Part shown: positions 1 to 8,014 of the stretch, one piece after another | Layout: each line of letters starts with the position of its first letter | Numbering within the stretch: position 1 is the stretch's first letter | NCBI RefSeq assembly: GCF_009208585.1 | Contig: NZ_WFLN01000010.1 | Location: 124,001-188,000, forward strand | Origin: Fluviispira multicolorata | GTDB taxonomy: Bacteria; Bdellovibrionota_B; Oligoflexia; Silvanigrellales; Silvanigrellaceae | Length of the DNA stretch: 64,000 nt | Direction: 5' to 3' | Notes under the pieces: generated by a model | Seen by the model: the letters and a program-made list of their open reading frames with translations, nothing else | The model's database searches: none | Told to the model about the DNA's origin: nothing | Made by a program: the position numbers and the translations under genes

Positions 1-168
1 TTTCTTAAAAAATACAAAATAAATGATACATTCGCAATAAATAAATATGTACCTATTAAAGCGATCGATGTAGCTAATTGTCTCGTGTATCGTGCGATGG
101 ATTTTGATAAAACAGTGCCTGGTATTATTATCGAGGGCAGTGATTTTAATATTAAGACAAAATTATAA
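1..168 (+). CDS. C-terminal fragment of a Rossmann-fold (NAD(P)-binding) protein, cut by window edge
   Basis: An open frame runs in from the left edge and ends at a TAA at 166-168, giving 55 residues. The tail has a VPIKAIDVANCLVYRAM stretch, which looks like the conserved end of atypical SDR/HTATIP2-like NAD(P)H-binding proteins, where a 'VP(I/V)..VA..(M)' helix closes the fold. This family call rests on that short segment only. Its stop codon overlaps the stop of the convergent YbjT-like gene by six bases. The N-terminus and active-site region lie outside the window. Confidence 0.45.
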   Translation, partial: FLKKYKINDTFAINKYVPIKAIDVANCLVYRAMDFDKTVPGIIIEGSDFNIKTKL

Positions 169-1551
169 TGCTTCTTTATTTAAAGATTTTTCTCTCAGAA
201 ATTTATTAAATAATTCCATAACTAATGCATGTGCAACTGCCTGAGTAAATCTATATATGTACCAAGGTAAAGATGGATAAAAATCATGAATTGCAGCTAC
301 AACAGACTGCTCATGGGGCGAAATACGAAACTCAAGCCTAGCATTGGGGAATACTGGTTTTTTAACCAAAAATCCTCCTCTAATATAAAATAATTGTCGA
401 TCAAGAGAACTTCTATCAGTCGAATGATATAAAGTTAAAAGCTTAATACCAAATAATTTAAAATGAATATATTCACCTTCAATCTGTGATCTAATAAAAA
501 AGAAGAGAAATTTAGGTAACCACTTTGTATACTCTTGTGCGACATCTATTGCATTCCATCCATCTGGTAAAAAAAGCCTTTGCACTGAACGTACATTATT
601 TTCAAGTAATTCACTCTTTGACAATTTTATAATTTTTTTCTTTGTTTCCTTTTCTTTAGCAATAGCTTTGTCAAGAGATTGCTTTAATGAAATCGGATTA
701 GGTATGTATTTTTGGAATAATTTTATATTTTTTGGGATCATATTATACTTAAGACTGTCAACAAGAGGTGATACAATTTCATAATACTGTCCTGTAATTA
801 AAACCACCCAAAATTTTGAAAGATATAAAGTCGAAAACGAGATTGGATAAATATAACGCTTAAGTCCTAAAGATTTTGCAGTCATCTGCATAAATTCAAT
901 ATACGTTAATTTTTCAGGGCCAAATGCGTCGATTGTTTCATTATATGTTTCTTCATTAGCAATGCTTAAGGAAATCATTTTCACAACATCATCGACATCA
1001 ACTGGATAAGAGAGTGAATTTGTCCATTTAGGGCAGATCATAAATTTAAGCTTTTTTACCAAAGAGAAAACCATTTTAAAAGAAGTACTTCCTGCACCAA
1101 TAATAATGGCTGCACGAATGCGTGTGACAGGAATGCCTGAACAGCTCAAAATCGTTTCAACTTCTTGCCGACTTTTTAAATGACGTGATAAATTTTCTTC
1201 ATTTGGAGGTATGATTCCACCTAAATAAATAATCTGCTTTAATTGACTTTTTTTTGCTGCTTTTGCCGCATTATCCGCAATAATGAGATCAAGATCTTCA
1301 AACTCTGCCTGAGTCAGCCTTGTTCCTTTATTCATAGAATGAACCAAATAAACAAGATAATCACACCCATTAAATGCTTCTTCCGTTTCACGTAAATTAT
1401 ATAAATCACATTTGACCCAGTTAACTTTGTCACTTTTTAAATTTTTACGACTCAAAGCTTTTACATTATATTTTTCAGATAATTCATTGATTAAATTATT
1501 TCCAATAAATCCACTTGCACCTGCAATAATAATTGTTGGCTTATTTTGCAT
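163..1551 (-). CDS. YbjT-like SDR / DUF2867-type NAD(P)-binding protein
   Basis: 462 residues. The N-terminal Rossmann fold has the glycine motif GASGFIGNN (about residues 11-19), then an atypical-SDR (NmrA/epimerase-like) domain with a D-L-Y segment and YLVH strand to about residue 290. The C-terminal 130 residues (FLPDGWNAIDVAQEY... to the end) resemble DUF2867, which is fused to such SDRs in the YbjT family (about 470-490 aa, so the length fits). The substrate is unknown; family members are quinone- or lipid-linked oxidoreductase candidates. AGGAATTCAATA precedes the ATG as a good ribosome site. It is the last of three leftward genes downstream of the biotin operon, 36 bases after the SDR gene. 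Confidence 0.75.
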   Translation of the reverse strand: MQNKPTIIIAGASGFIGNNLINELSEKYNVKALSRKNLKSDKVNWVKCDLYNLRETEEAFNGCDYLVYLVHSMNKGTRLTQAEFEDLDLIIADNAAKAAKKSQLKQIIYLGGIIPPNEENLSRHLKSRQEVETILSCSGIPVTRIRAAIIIGAGSTSFKMVFSLVKKLKFMICPKWTNSLSYPVDVDDVVKMISLSIANEETYNETIDAFGPEKLTYIEFMQMTAKSLGLKRYIYPISFSTLYLSKFWVVLITGQYYEIVSPLVDSLKYNMIPKNIKLFQKYIPNPISLKQSLDKAIAKEKETKKKIIKLSKSELLENNVRSVQRLFLPDGWNAIDVAQEYTKWLPKFLFFFIRSQIEGEYIHFKLFGIKLLTLYHSTDRSSLDRQLFYIRGGFLVKKPVFPNARLEFRISPHEQSVVAAIHDFYPSLPWYIYRFTQAVAHALVMELFNKFLREKSLNKEAL

Positions 1552-1587
1552 TATTGAATTCCTATTTTGAAAGGAGAATCTAAATTA

Positions 1588-2325
1588 TTATATTTTAGGA
1601 GGGGTTCTTACATGGGTCAAGCCACCATCCACACGCAATATTTGCCCAGTCACAAATGAACTTTTATCATTTAATAAATACGAAATAGCCTGAGCAACAT
1701 CTTTAGCTTCACCGATTCTTTTTATCGCATTCATAGCAGAACTTGCCTTTACAACCATCTCATTTTTAACTAAATTAACTGTCATTTTTGTATTGATAAG
1801 TGAGGGAGCAACACAGTTTACCCGAATTCCTGAGTTTGCATAGGTCATACTCAAACTCCTCACAAGAGCTTCTACGCCTCCTTTTGCAGCAGAAATAGCT
1901 TCGTGATTTGTTAAACCAACTCCAGCGGCTACAGAAGAAATAAGAACAATTGATCCATATTTTTGCCTTTGCATTATGGGTAAAATATATTTTAAAGAAT
2001 AAAAAATACTATTCAAATTTAAATCCAGTGTGTTTTTCCATTCTTCCAATGAAGTTTGATGAAGTGGCTTTATTAGAATTGAACCAATAAAGTGTACATA
2101 TTCATGAATAGCTCCATATTCTAAATTAATCTCTTCTATTGCAGATTTGATTTCTTCAGGACTTATTGCATCTGCTTCATATAAATTTATACCTTCTAAA
2201 TTTTCATTCTTTTTTCGAACAATACCAACAATATTTTTTTCACTTTCTTCTATTTTAATTAGTGACTGCGCAATCGTTGAATAACATCCATTTATGAGCA
2301 ATATTTTTTTTTCATATTCAGACAT
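1588..2325 (-). CDS. Short-chain dehydrogenase/reductase with altered catalytic motif
   Basis: 245 residues, a normal classical-SDR length. The fold is clear: N-terminal beta-alpha-beta, active-site strand SIVLISS (about 125-131), and the C-terminal YLLNDKSSFVTGQILRVDGG signature. Two key motifs deviate. The cofactor glycine motif reads NGCYSTIAQ instead of TGxxxGIG. The catalytic YxxxK reads ISAAK, with Ile144 at the Tyr position 13 residues after Ser131. SDRs with an 'NHEAI.AAK' segment do occur as a recognisable subgroup, so this may be a family trait rather than decay. It is likely cytosolic with NAD(P)-type binding; whether it is a reductase or a non-catalytic partner cannot be told. Confidence 0.8.
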   Translation of the reverse strand: MSEYEKKILLINGCYSTIAQSLIKIEESEKNIVGIVRKKNENLEGINLYEADAISPEEIKSAIEEINLEYGAIHEYVHFIGSILIKPLHQTSLEEWKNTLDLNLNSIFYSLKYILPIMQRQKYGSIVLISSVAAGVGLTNHEAISAAKGGVEALVRSLSMTYANSGIRVNCVAPSLINTKMTVNLVKNEMVVKASSAMNAIKRIGEAKDVAQAISYLLNDKSSFVTGQILRVDGGLTHVRTPPKI

Positions 2326-2345
2326 AATACTCTACTTTCAATAAA

Positions 2346-3317
2346 TTAATATTTTTCATTCATATTTTTAGGTTTAGCAATAACAATTAAGACACCTAAT
2401 CCAATGATTCTTTCAAGTATAAAAAATGGCCAAGTTATTATTTTTAAAAAAAGATAAGATAAAAATCTAGGTTCAAAGTCAATTAAATGAGTATTCTTTT
2501 CATGACACAACCTTTCATGTCGACCTAACCACCAAAGAGTAAAGGCATCAAGTGTACCATATTTTTTATATTTAACAACATTCCAACCACTTCTTGCAAG
2601 AGTATTTGTAATAGTTTGTTTAGTAAAGACAACCGTATGCCGAGGAGTGTGATAGCCTGCCCAAAACCCTTTTTGAATTTTAACAAAAAAAGAATTATGA
2701 TTTGGTACCTCAATTATGAGAATACCATCCTCTGCTATGATTTTTTTTAAATTTTGTAAAATCATTACTGGATTATATTCATGTTCTAAAACATGCCAAA
2801 GTGTAATGACATTAAATTTTATATTTTTATTTAAATCAGAAAAAATGCCCTTTACTAAATTTAAATTATTCAATGAATTTATTTTATAATCTCCCCAACC
2901 TTGCTCTGAAATATCAAGACCAGAGCAATACGCATTGCTTTTCTTTTTTGCAAAATCTAAAAATGTAGGTTTTCCGCATCCATAGTCCAGTAAATGAGAT
3001 TTCTCATTAAAATGAGGATAATATTTATTAACATAATTTAATTTTTTCATATCAACTGATATCTGTGCTTTATCAACAAATTTTGCATACTTTCCCCAAG
3101 CCTTACTACCAAGATGAGGCAAATAGCAACTATGATAATATTCGCTCATTTTCTCAGAGTTAGGTGGCATATTCAAATAAATGAGTGAACAATTTTTACA
3201 CTTTAAAAATTGAAATATTTCATTTTTTTGTTGAAGCTGTACATGACTATTTTGTATTAGATATGCATCATTTATTTGACAATTTGGGCAAACAGATTTT
3301 AACCTAGGTTCATCCAT
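2346..3317 (-). CDS. Class I SAM-dependent methyltransferase with N-terminal zinc ribbon
   Basis: 323 residues. Cys10, Cys13, Cys40 and Cys43 form a CxxC-x26-CxxC zinc ribbon. The SAM-binding motif I is LLDYGCGKPTF (about 109-119) and motif IV/post-I is the VITLWHVLEHEYNP segment typical of the Methyltransf_11/23 group (UbiG/sugar-methyltransferase-like). The C-terminus ends in a hydrophobic stretch that may touch the membrane, as in glycan- and lipid-linked methyltransferases. It lies 120 bases after bioDA and 20 bases before the SDR. The position invites a BioC reading, but the zinc ribbon and the hydrophobic tail are not BioC-like. Substrate unknown. Confidence 0.75.
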   Translation of the reverse strand: MDEPRLKSVCPNCQINDAYLIQNSHVQLQQKNEIFQFLKCKNCSLIYLNMPPNSEKMSEYYHSCYLPHLGSKAWGKYAKFVDKAQISVDMKKLNYVNKYYPHFNEKSHLLDYGCGKPTFLDFAKKKSNAYCSGLDISEQGWGDYKINSLNNLNLVKGIFSDLNKNIKFNVITLWHVLEHEYNPVMILQNLKKIIAEDGILIIEVPNHNSFFVKIQKGFWAGYHTPRHTVVFTKQTITNTLARSGWNVVKYKKYGTLDAFTLWWLGRHERLCHEKNTHLIDFEPRFLSYLFLKIITWPFFILERIIGLGVLIVIAKPKNMNEKY

Positions 3318-3361
3318 AATTTGATTTTTTCTTTTAATAAGATAAAAAGCACATTAAATTA

Positions 3362-3388
3362 TATTTCTCAAATTAAAATTTAGAAATA
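3362..3388 (-). terminator. AT-rich hairpin between bioDA and the methyltransferase gene
   Basis: TATTTCT and AGAAATA arms enclose AAATT/AATTT inner arms, giving about 12 pairs with one bulged base. It lies 50 bases past the bioDA stop on the leftward strand. It could end the biotin operon, but no clean U-tract follows, so the terminator role is uncertain. Confidence 0.3.
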
Positions 3389-3437
3389 ATTAATTACAAA
3401 TTTTTTTACAAAATTCTAATACATACTATTTTAAATT

Positions 3438-5639
3438 TTATTCAAATTCAATTTCTTTAGACAATATTTCAAGTATAATCATTAGAATGGAGTCTAACTT
3501 TTTCTTTGAAGAATTAAAACCTGCCAAAATATAAATAACATTACCTAAAGGACGCACGGCTATGGAAGCGTTTTGCAGTTGAGTGACAAACTCTTTGGCT
3601 CTAATTGAAGCATAACCAGATTCTGTGTCTTTTAATTCAAGAGCAAAAATGCTTCCTAAGGCATAAACTCCAGCAATATTTGACAAGCAAGAAATTTTTT
3701 CAATAATAGAGTAATTCCATAAATTACATATGCTATCTCTTTCCACGCAATAATTAATTGATGCTTGAATTTCATCAAATGATTCAAGAGCAACAGAACA
3801 ACCAATTGGAGTTGCCGTATAAGAATGACCATGAAGCAAAGCTTTATCTAAAGAGTCTCCTAAAAAGCATTCAAAATATTCTTCTCGAGCTAAAGTAACG
3901 GACATAGGTAACAATCCACCACTCAGAAGTTTTGCATAGCAGGCCACATCAGGTTTAATATTTAGCATTTGTGCTGCAGTCATTTTTCCGAGACGCCAAA
4001 AACCAGTAAACACTTCATCAATGATAATTGGTATTTTTCTTTTTTGACATTCACTTACTAATATCTTTTGGAACAGCGGATCGATAAACTTCATGCCCCC
4101 TGCACCTTGAATAATTGGCTCAATAAGCAAAGCGCCTACTCTTAGTTTTTGGTGTGCAATTAATTCAAAATTCTTTTGAATATATTCAAAATAAATTTTT
4201 GCTAATTCGCTATCCAGTCTTTCGTCATCAAAAAAGCTACCCAATGATTGAAAAGACATATGCCATATAGAATTTTCGGATATATCTAAAGGTAAAGTCA
4301 CTAAATATTTTTTATTTTTTAAAGCAATCACAGGATATTCAAGCCAAAAACCTTTTGGTGTGTACCAATGCTCATTCGTTTTAAAAATATTCGGATTGGT
4401 TGCATTCATAGAACCATGGGTGTCGCCATGATAAGAATCCTTCAAACCAAGCACAAACACTTCTTGCTTTTCGTTATTTTGAGGAAGTCCAATAGATTTT
4501 CTGAATGCAATTTTGAGGGCAATTTCAACAGCCGTAGAACCATTATCCGAATAAAACACTCTATCAGCCCAAGCTTTACCCACAGTGTTAATTAATTTAT
4601 ATGTGAGTTTTGCAACAGGCTCATGAACATTCCCAGGAAACATAACATGACCGTAACGTCCTGCAGCCACTGCAGCGGCTTGTGTGATTTTGGGTAAACC
4701 ATGCCCAATTCCCTGAGTCCACCAACTTGCCGAAGCATCATAATGATTTTGTGACAAAAAGTTATTATGTTCTTCATTTTGTAAGTTAACAAAACTAATA
4801 TCATCTTTATAAGCACTTTCAATATACTTAGGAGAATCAATTAATTTATGTTGAGTGAAAGGCCACCAGATATGTTTTTTTGCAACTTCAATATATTCAT
4901 CTACTATTTGAATTCTACTGAGATGATAATTTGACAAAAATCTAAATGCATCAGAAAATTGTATTAAATTATCTTGATACCACTGCTCAAGTTCTTTTGT
5001 ATTTCCTTCACTATTATTTGCTGCATTCTTTACATTGAGATTTTTAAATTCAAAAACCGGATATTTATCTTTAAAATACTTTCTTAAAAAAGGAGCATTT
5101 TCATGTTCTCCCGCAAAAAGTAAAATACTTGTGATGATAAACCCTCTTGCTTCAAGCAGCTCAAGAGTACTTATTGAAGTGGAAATACCTCCTAATTTTG
5201 CATCGGCAATAAAAATTACGGGTAACCTTAAAGAACGATAAAAATCACACTGTAAATTTCCATACAATGAAGGGGAAGCAGCACCCCCAGCCCCTTCAAT
5301 TAAAATAAAATCAGATTCATTTTGTTTAATTTCATCTCTAATTATATTCAATAATTGTTCTTCAAAATTTTCTAAAGAAGAATTTCCTTTAAGAGCTCTG
5401 TGCGGTGAAACAGCTTCAGAAAGAGAAAAAATTGTTTTTGCACTTACATTTTCTGACGGATTGTATTTCTTTACGAAAGAAGAATCAGAATCTTTAGGAA
5501 AACCTGTTTGAATCGGTTTTAAATAAAGTGTTTTGACATCTTCGTTGGTAGCTGCTTGGCATAAACCACCTGAAAAAAGTGTTTTACCAATATCTGTATT
5601 AGCGCCCATTACATAAAATGCGGGGTATTTAGTTAACAT
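3438..5639 (-). CDS. bioDA: Bifunctional dethiobiotin synthetase / DAPA aminotransferase (BioD-BioA fusion)
   Basis: 733 residues joining two consecutive biotin-pathway enzymes. Residues 1-230 are BioD: P-loop GANTDIGKT (12-20), KPIQTG (41-46) and EGAGG (115-119). Residues 250-733 are BioA, a class III PLP aminotransferase: the WWPFTQH segment (about 258-264), WTQGIGHG, YHGDTHGSMNA, the IIDEVFTGFWRLGKM Asp strand, and the cofactor lysine in CYAKLLSGGLLP (about residue 564). BioA makes 7,8-diaminopelargonate from KAPA and SAM; BioD carboxylates it to dethiobiotin. The D-then-A order matches the plant BIO3-BIO1 protein. AAGGAG precedes the start, 24 bases after bioF, so it belongs to the bioB-bioF-bioDA operon. 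Cytosolic. Confidence 0.93.
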   Translation of the reverse strand: MLTKYPAFYVMGANTDIGKTLFSGGLCQAATNEDVKTLYLKPIQTGFPKDSDSSFVKKYNPSENVSAKTIFSLSEAVSPHRALKGNSSLENFEEQLLNIIRDEIKQNESDFILIEGAGGAASPSLYGNLQCDFYRSLRLPVIFIADAKLGGISTSISTLELLEARGFIITSILLFAGEHENAPFLRKYFKDKYPVFEFKNLNVKNAANNSEGNTKELEQWYQDNLIQFSDAFRFLSNYHLSRIQIVDEYIEVAKKHIWWPFTQHKLIDSPKYIESAYKDDISFVNLQNEEHNNFLSQNHYDASASWWTQGIGHGLPKITQAAAVAAGRYGHVMFPGNVHEPVAKLTYKLINTVGKAWADRVFYSDNGSTAVEIALKIAFRKSIGLPQNNEKQEVFVLGLKDSYHGDTHGSMNATNPNIFKTNEHWYTPKGFWLEYPVIALKNKKYLVTLPLDISENSIWHMSFQSLGSFFDDERLDSELAKIYFEYIQKNFELIAHQKLRVGALLIEPIIQGAGGMKFIDPLFQKILVSECQKRKIPIIIDEVFTGFWRLGKMTAAQMLNIKPDVACYAKLLSGGLLPMSVTLAREEYFECFLGDSLDKALLHGHSYTATPIGCSVALESFDEIQASINYCVERDSICNLWNYSIIEKISCLSNIAGVYALGSIFALELKDTESGYASIRAKEFVTQLQNASIAVRPLGNVIYILAGFNSSKKKLDSILMIILEILSKEIEFE

Positions 5640-5663
5640 AATACACTCCTTTCAAAAAAAATA

Positions 5664-6866
5664 TCAGACGATATTTTCCAATAATTCATCTATATCTCTC
5701 TTTGAATGATCACTCCTTAAAATAACTCTTAATCTTGCAGTTCCACGTGGAACAGAAGGAGGTCTTATTTCTTTAACCAATATTCCACACTTTAAAAGTT
5801 CAGAAACCTTATTAAGAACAAGCAAGTTTTCTCCAAAAATAATTGGGAAAATATGAGAACGATGCACTTTTAAATCATTAATATTTAGACAGAATTTTTT
5901 ATTATTTTCAATCAAGCACAAAATCTTATTTTTTAGATATTCAATATTTTCAATTAATTTTATTCTTTTACAATCGCCTTCATCACTAAAAATAATCTTG
6001 AGTGATTGCAAAAGTGCTCCTACAACAAATGGAGGAGCTGCTGTAGAATAAATTAATGGTTTTGCTTTTTGCATTATTCTAAGTTTTAATTCATGGTAAT
6101 CTGTTGATATAAAACCACCAGCCACCCCTAAAGCTTTGCCACAACCAGATACAATGGCAATAATATATTTTTTCAAAAAAATATGTTCTGCAAGATAACT
6201 TCCCGCTCGTTGTAATCCAATGGAATGCGTTTCATCAATTATTATATTTGCATTATATTTTTCACAAATGTGATTTAATTGAACAGCATCAAAATAGTCG
6301 CCATCCATGGAAAACAAAGATTCTATAACAATTATTTTTGCCCTTGCCGAAGATTGTTTTAGTTTTTGTTCTAAATTTTCAAAATCTAAATGACGAAAGA
6401 TTGTAGATTTTATTTTTGAATTCCTAAATCCTAAATAAATACTTGCATGACACCTATGGTCAACAAATAACTCTTGCGAAAGATTCTCTTCGTCAAACAT
6501 AAATGTAGAAAGTGCATCAAACAAAGCTATATTTGCCATAAATCCAGATGAAAAATAAAGAGAATATGCCAGACCAATGGATTTAGAAAAATAATCTTCA
6601 AGTTCAAGTAAATTATCATCTGTTTGTAAAACCATTCTAGATGAAGCTGTGCCTGCACCATTCCTCATAGCTGCACAATATCCAGATTCAATAATTCGAG
6701 CATCATGACGAATACCTAAATAATCATTAGTAGAAAAATCGAGGCGAATATTTTGCTCTCGATTATTTCTAAAATAAAGAATTGGTTTTCTAAAGTTTTG
6801 AGAATCCTTTAAGGCAGCATTAGCTTTCTGCCAGCAAGAGTTTAAATACTCAATTGACATGTTCAC
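5664..6866 (-). CDS. bioF: 8-amino-7-oxononanoate synthase
   Basis: About 400 residues, an alpha-oxoamine synthase that condenses pimeloyl-thioester with L-alanine to give KAPA. Visible signatures are the DFSTNDYLG N-terminal motif, GAGTASSRMV, the PLP-stacking His140 in VDHRCHAS, DETHSIG (Asp211, His214) and the cofactor lysine Lys244 in GCGKALGVAGG. The upstream end overlaps the bioB stop by 17 bases, so translation is likely coupled. Two starts are possible: a GTG at 6866 or an ATG two codons later at 6860; the GAAAG element fits the ATG slightly better. Confidence 0.93.
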   Translation of the reverse strand: MNMSIEYLNSCWQKANAALKDSQNFRKPILYFRNNREQNIRLDFSTNDYLGIRHDARIIESGYCAAMRNGAGTASSRMVLQTDDNLLELEDYFSKSIGLAYSLYFSSGFMANIALFDALSTFMFDEENLSQELFVDHRCHASIYLGFRNSKIKSTIFRHLDFENLEQKLKQSSARAKIIVIESLFSMDGDYFDAVQLNHICEKYNANIIIDETHSIGLQRAGSYLAEHIFLKKYIIAIVSGCGKALGVAGGFISTDYHELKLRIMQKAKPLIYSTAAPPFVVGALLQSLKIIFSDEGDCKRIKLIENIEYLKNKILCLIENNKKFCLNINDLKVHRSHIFPIIFGENLLVLNKVSELLKCGILVKEIRPPSVPRGTARLRVILRSDHSKRDIDELLENIV

Positions 6867-7896
6867 TTTCTTTTACGATTTTTAATGGCTTTGTTACATC
6901 ATCAATAAGTTTATTATCAAATGAATAGCCTGGAAGTGGAGAAGTTAATAAAATATCTCCACTAAAAATTGAATTTGCACCCGCTGCTAAACATAAAATT
7001 TGAGCTTCACGACTTAAACTCATACGCCCTGCAGATAAACGTAAGCGTGCTTTAGGTATCATAATTCGTGCGACAGCAATGGTTCTTACAAATTCAAGAA
7101 CATCAACATCTTCTTGATTTTCAAGAGGAGTTCCATCAAATTTTACAAGAAAATTAATTGGAATACTTTCAGGTTGAGGATCCATTGTTGCTAAAAAAGC
7201 AACTAATTTCATACGGTCTTCAGCACTCTCACCCATACCTAAAATTCCGCCGCAACAAATATTAATATCATTTCTTCTTAAATTACGGAGAGTCTCAACC
7301 CGATCTTTAAATTTACGAGTGGTAATTATTTTTGAATAATAATCTTTAGAAGTATCTACATTATGATTATAATAATCAAGTCCAGCTTCTTTTAATTTTC
7401 GACTTTGTTCATCATTTAACAACCCTAAAGTAACACAAGCTTCCATTCCAAGCGCTTTAACTTCACGAATAGCTTCGAGTACACGATCAAATTGCTCTCC
7501 ACGTGGGGGCTTTCTCCATGCAGCTCCCATACAAAATCGCTGCGCACCGTTTTCCTTTGCAACTTTTGCTTTTTCTACAATGTCACAAACTTCCATTAAA
7601 GGATGTTTTTTTATATCTGTCTCATATCGGGCACTTTGTGGGCAATAAGAGCAGTCCTCAGGGCATGATCCTGTTTTAATAGAAAGAAGAGCACTGCGTT
7701 GAATATCAGCCTCAGGCCAATATTCTTTATGAACAAGTGCAGCTTCTTGCATAAGTTGCAAAAAAGGCATTTCATATAATTCAACTGCTTTTAGGTACAA
7801 ATGCTCATCATAATTTTCACTGATAAGCTCTTTGGCTTCAGCCTCACACGGTATATTATTTAAGTTATTTACATTTTCAAATTCTAAGTGTTCCAT
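6850..7896 (-). CDS. bioB: Biotin synthase
   Basis: 348 residues, a radical-SAM enzyme inserting sulfur into dethiobiotin. The CxxxCxxC cluster motif is GSCPEDCSYCPQS (Cys78, Cys82, Cys85). Other family landmarks are FCMGAAWR, the YNHNVDTS segment, CCGGILGMGE and the FSGDILLTSPLPG end. Its length is typical. The start ATG has a GAGGAG site eight bases upstream. It is the first gene of the biotin operon and faces the divergent KAS III-like gene across 118 bases. Confidence 0.96.
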   Translation of the reverse strand: MEHLEFENVNNLNNIPCEAEAKELISENYDEHLYLKAVELYEMPFLQLMQEAALVHKEYWPEADIQRSALLSIKTGSCPEDCSYCPQSARYETDIKKHPLMEVCDIVEKAKVAKENGAQRFCMGAAWRKPPRGEQFDRVLEAIREVKALGMEACVTLGLLNDEQSRKLKEAGLDYYNHNVDTSKDYYSKIITTRKFKDRVETLRNLRRNDINICCGGILGMGESAEDRMKLVAFLATMDPQPESIPINFLVKFDGTPLENQEDVDVLEFVRTIAVARIMIPKARLRLSAGRMSLSREAQILCLAAGANSIFSGDILLTSPLPGYSFDNKLIDDVTKPLKIVKESEHVN

Positions 7897-7943
7897 TTTT
7901 ATTCTCCTCTAATTAATATCTCCAAACAGAACTAAAAAAAGTC

Positions 7944-7968
7944 TTACATTTAATCTCGAAATATGTAA
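7944..7968. promoter_or_regulatory. Inverted repeat in the bioB / KAS III divergent promoter region
   Basis: TTACAT and ATGTAA arms are separated by 13 bases and centred between the two divergent start codons. The spacing resembles bio operators with two half-sites, but the arms do not match the usual BirA (TTGTAAACC-like) or BioR half-sites that I know. It is a candidate operator for the biotin operon. Confidence 0.35.
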
Positions 7969-8014
7969 AGTACTGTTGTTATAGCTATATTCTTACTCAA
8001 AGGATAACTTCAAT

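Noticed and set aside
2346..3317. Methyltransferase as BioC of the biotin pathway
   Set aside because: It has an N-terminal zinc ribbon and hydrophobic tail that BioC lacks, and is separated by a 120-base gap with a hairpin.
7897..8014. Canonical BirA operator upstream of bioB
   Set aside because: I looked for TTGTAAACC-like half-sites with the right spacing and found none; only the TTACAT/ATGTAA repeat is present.
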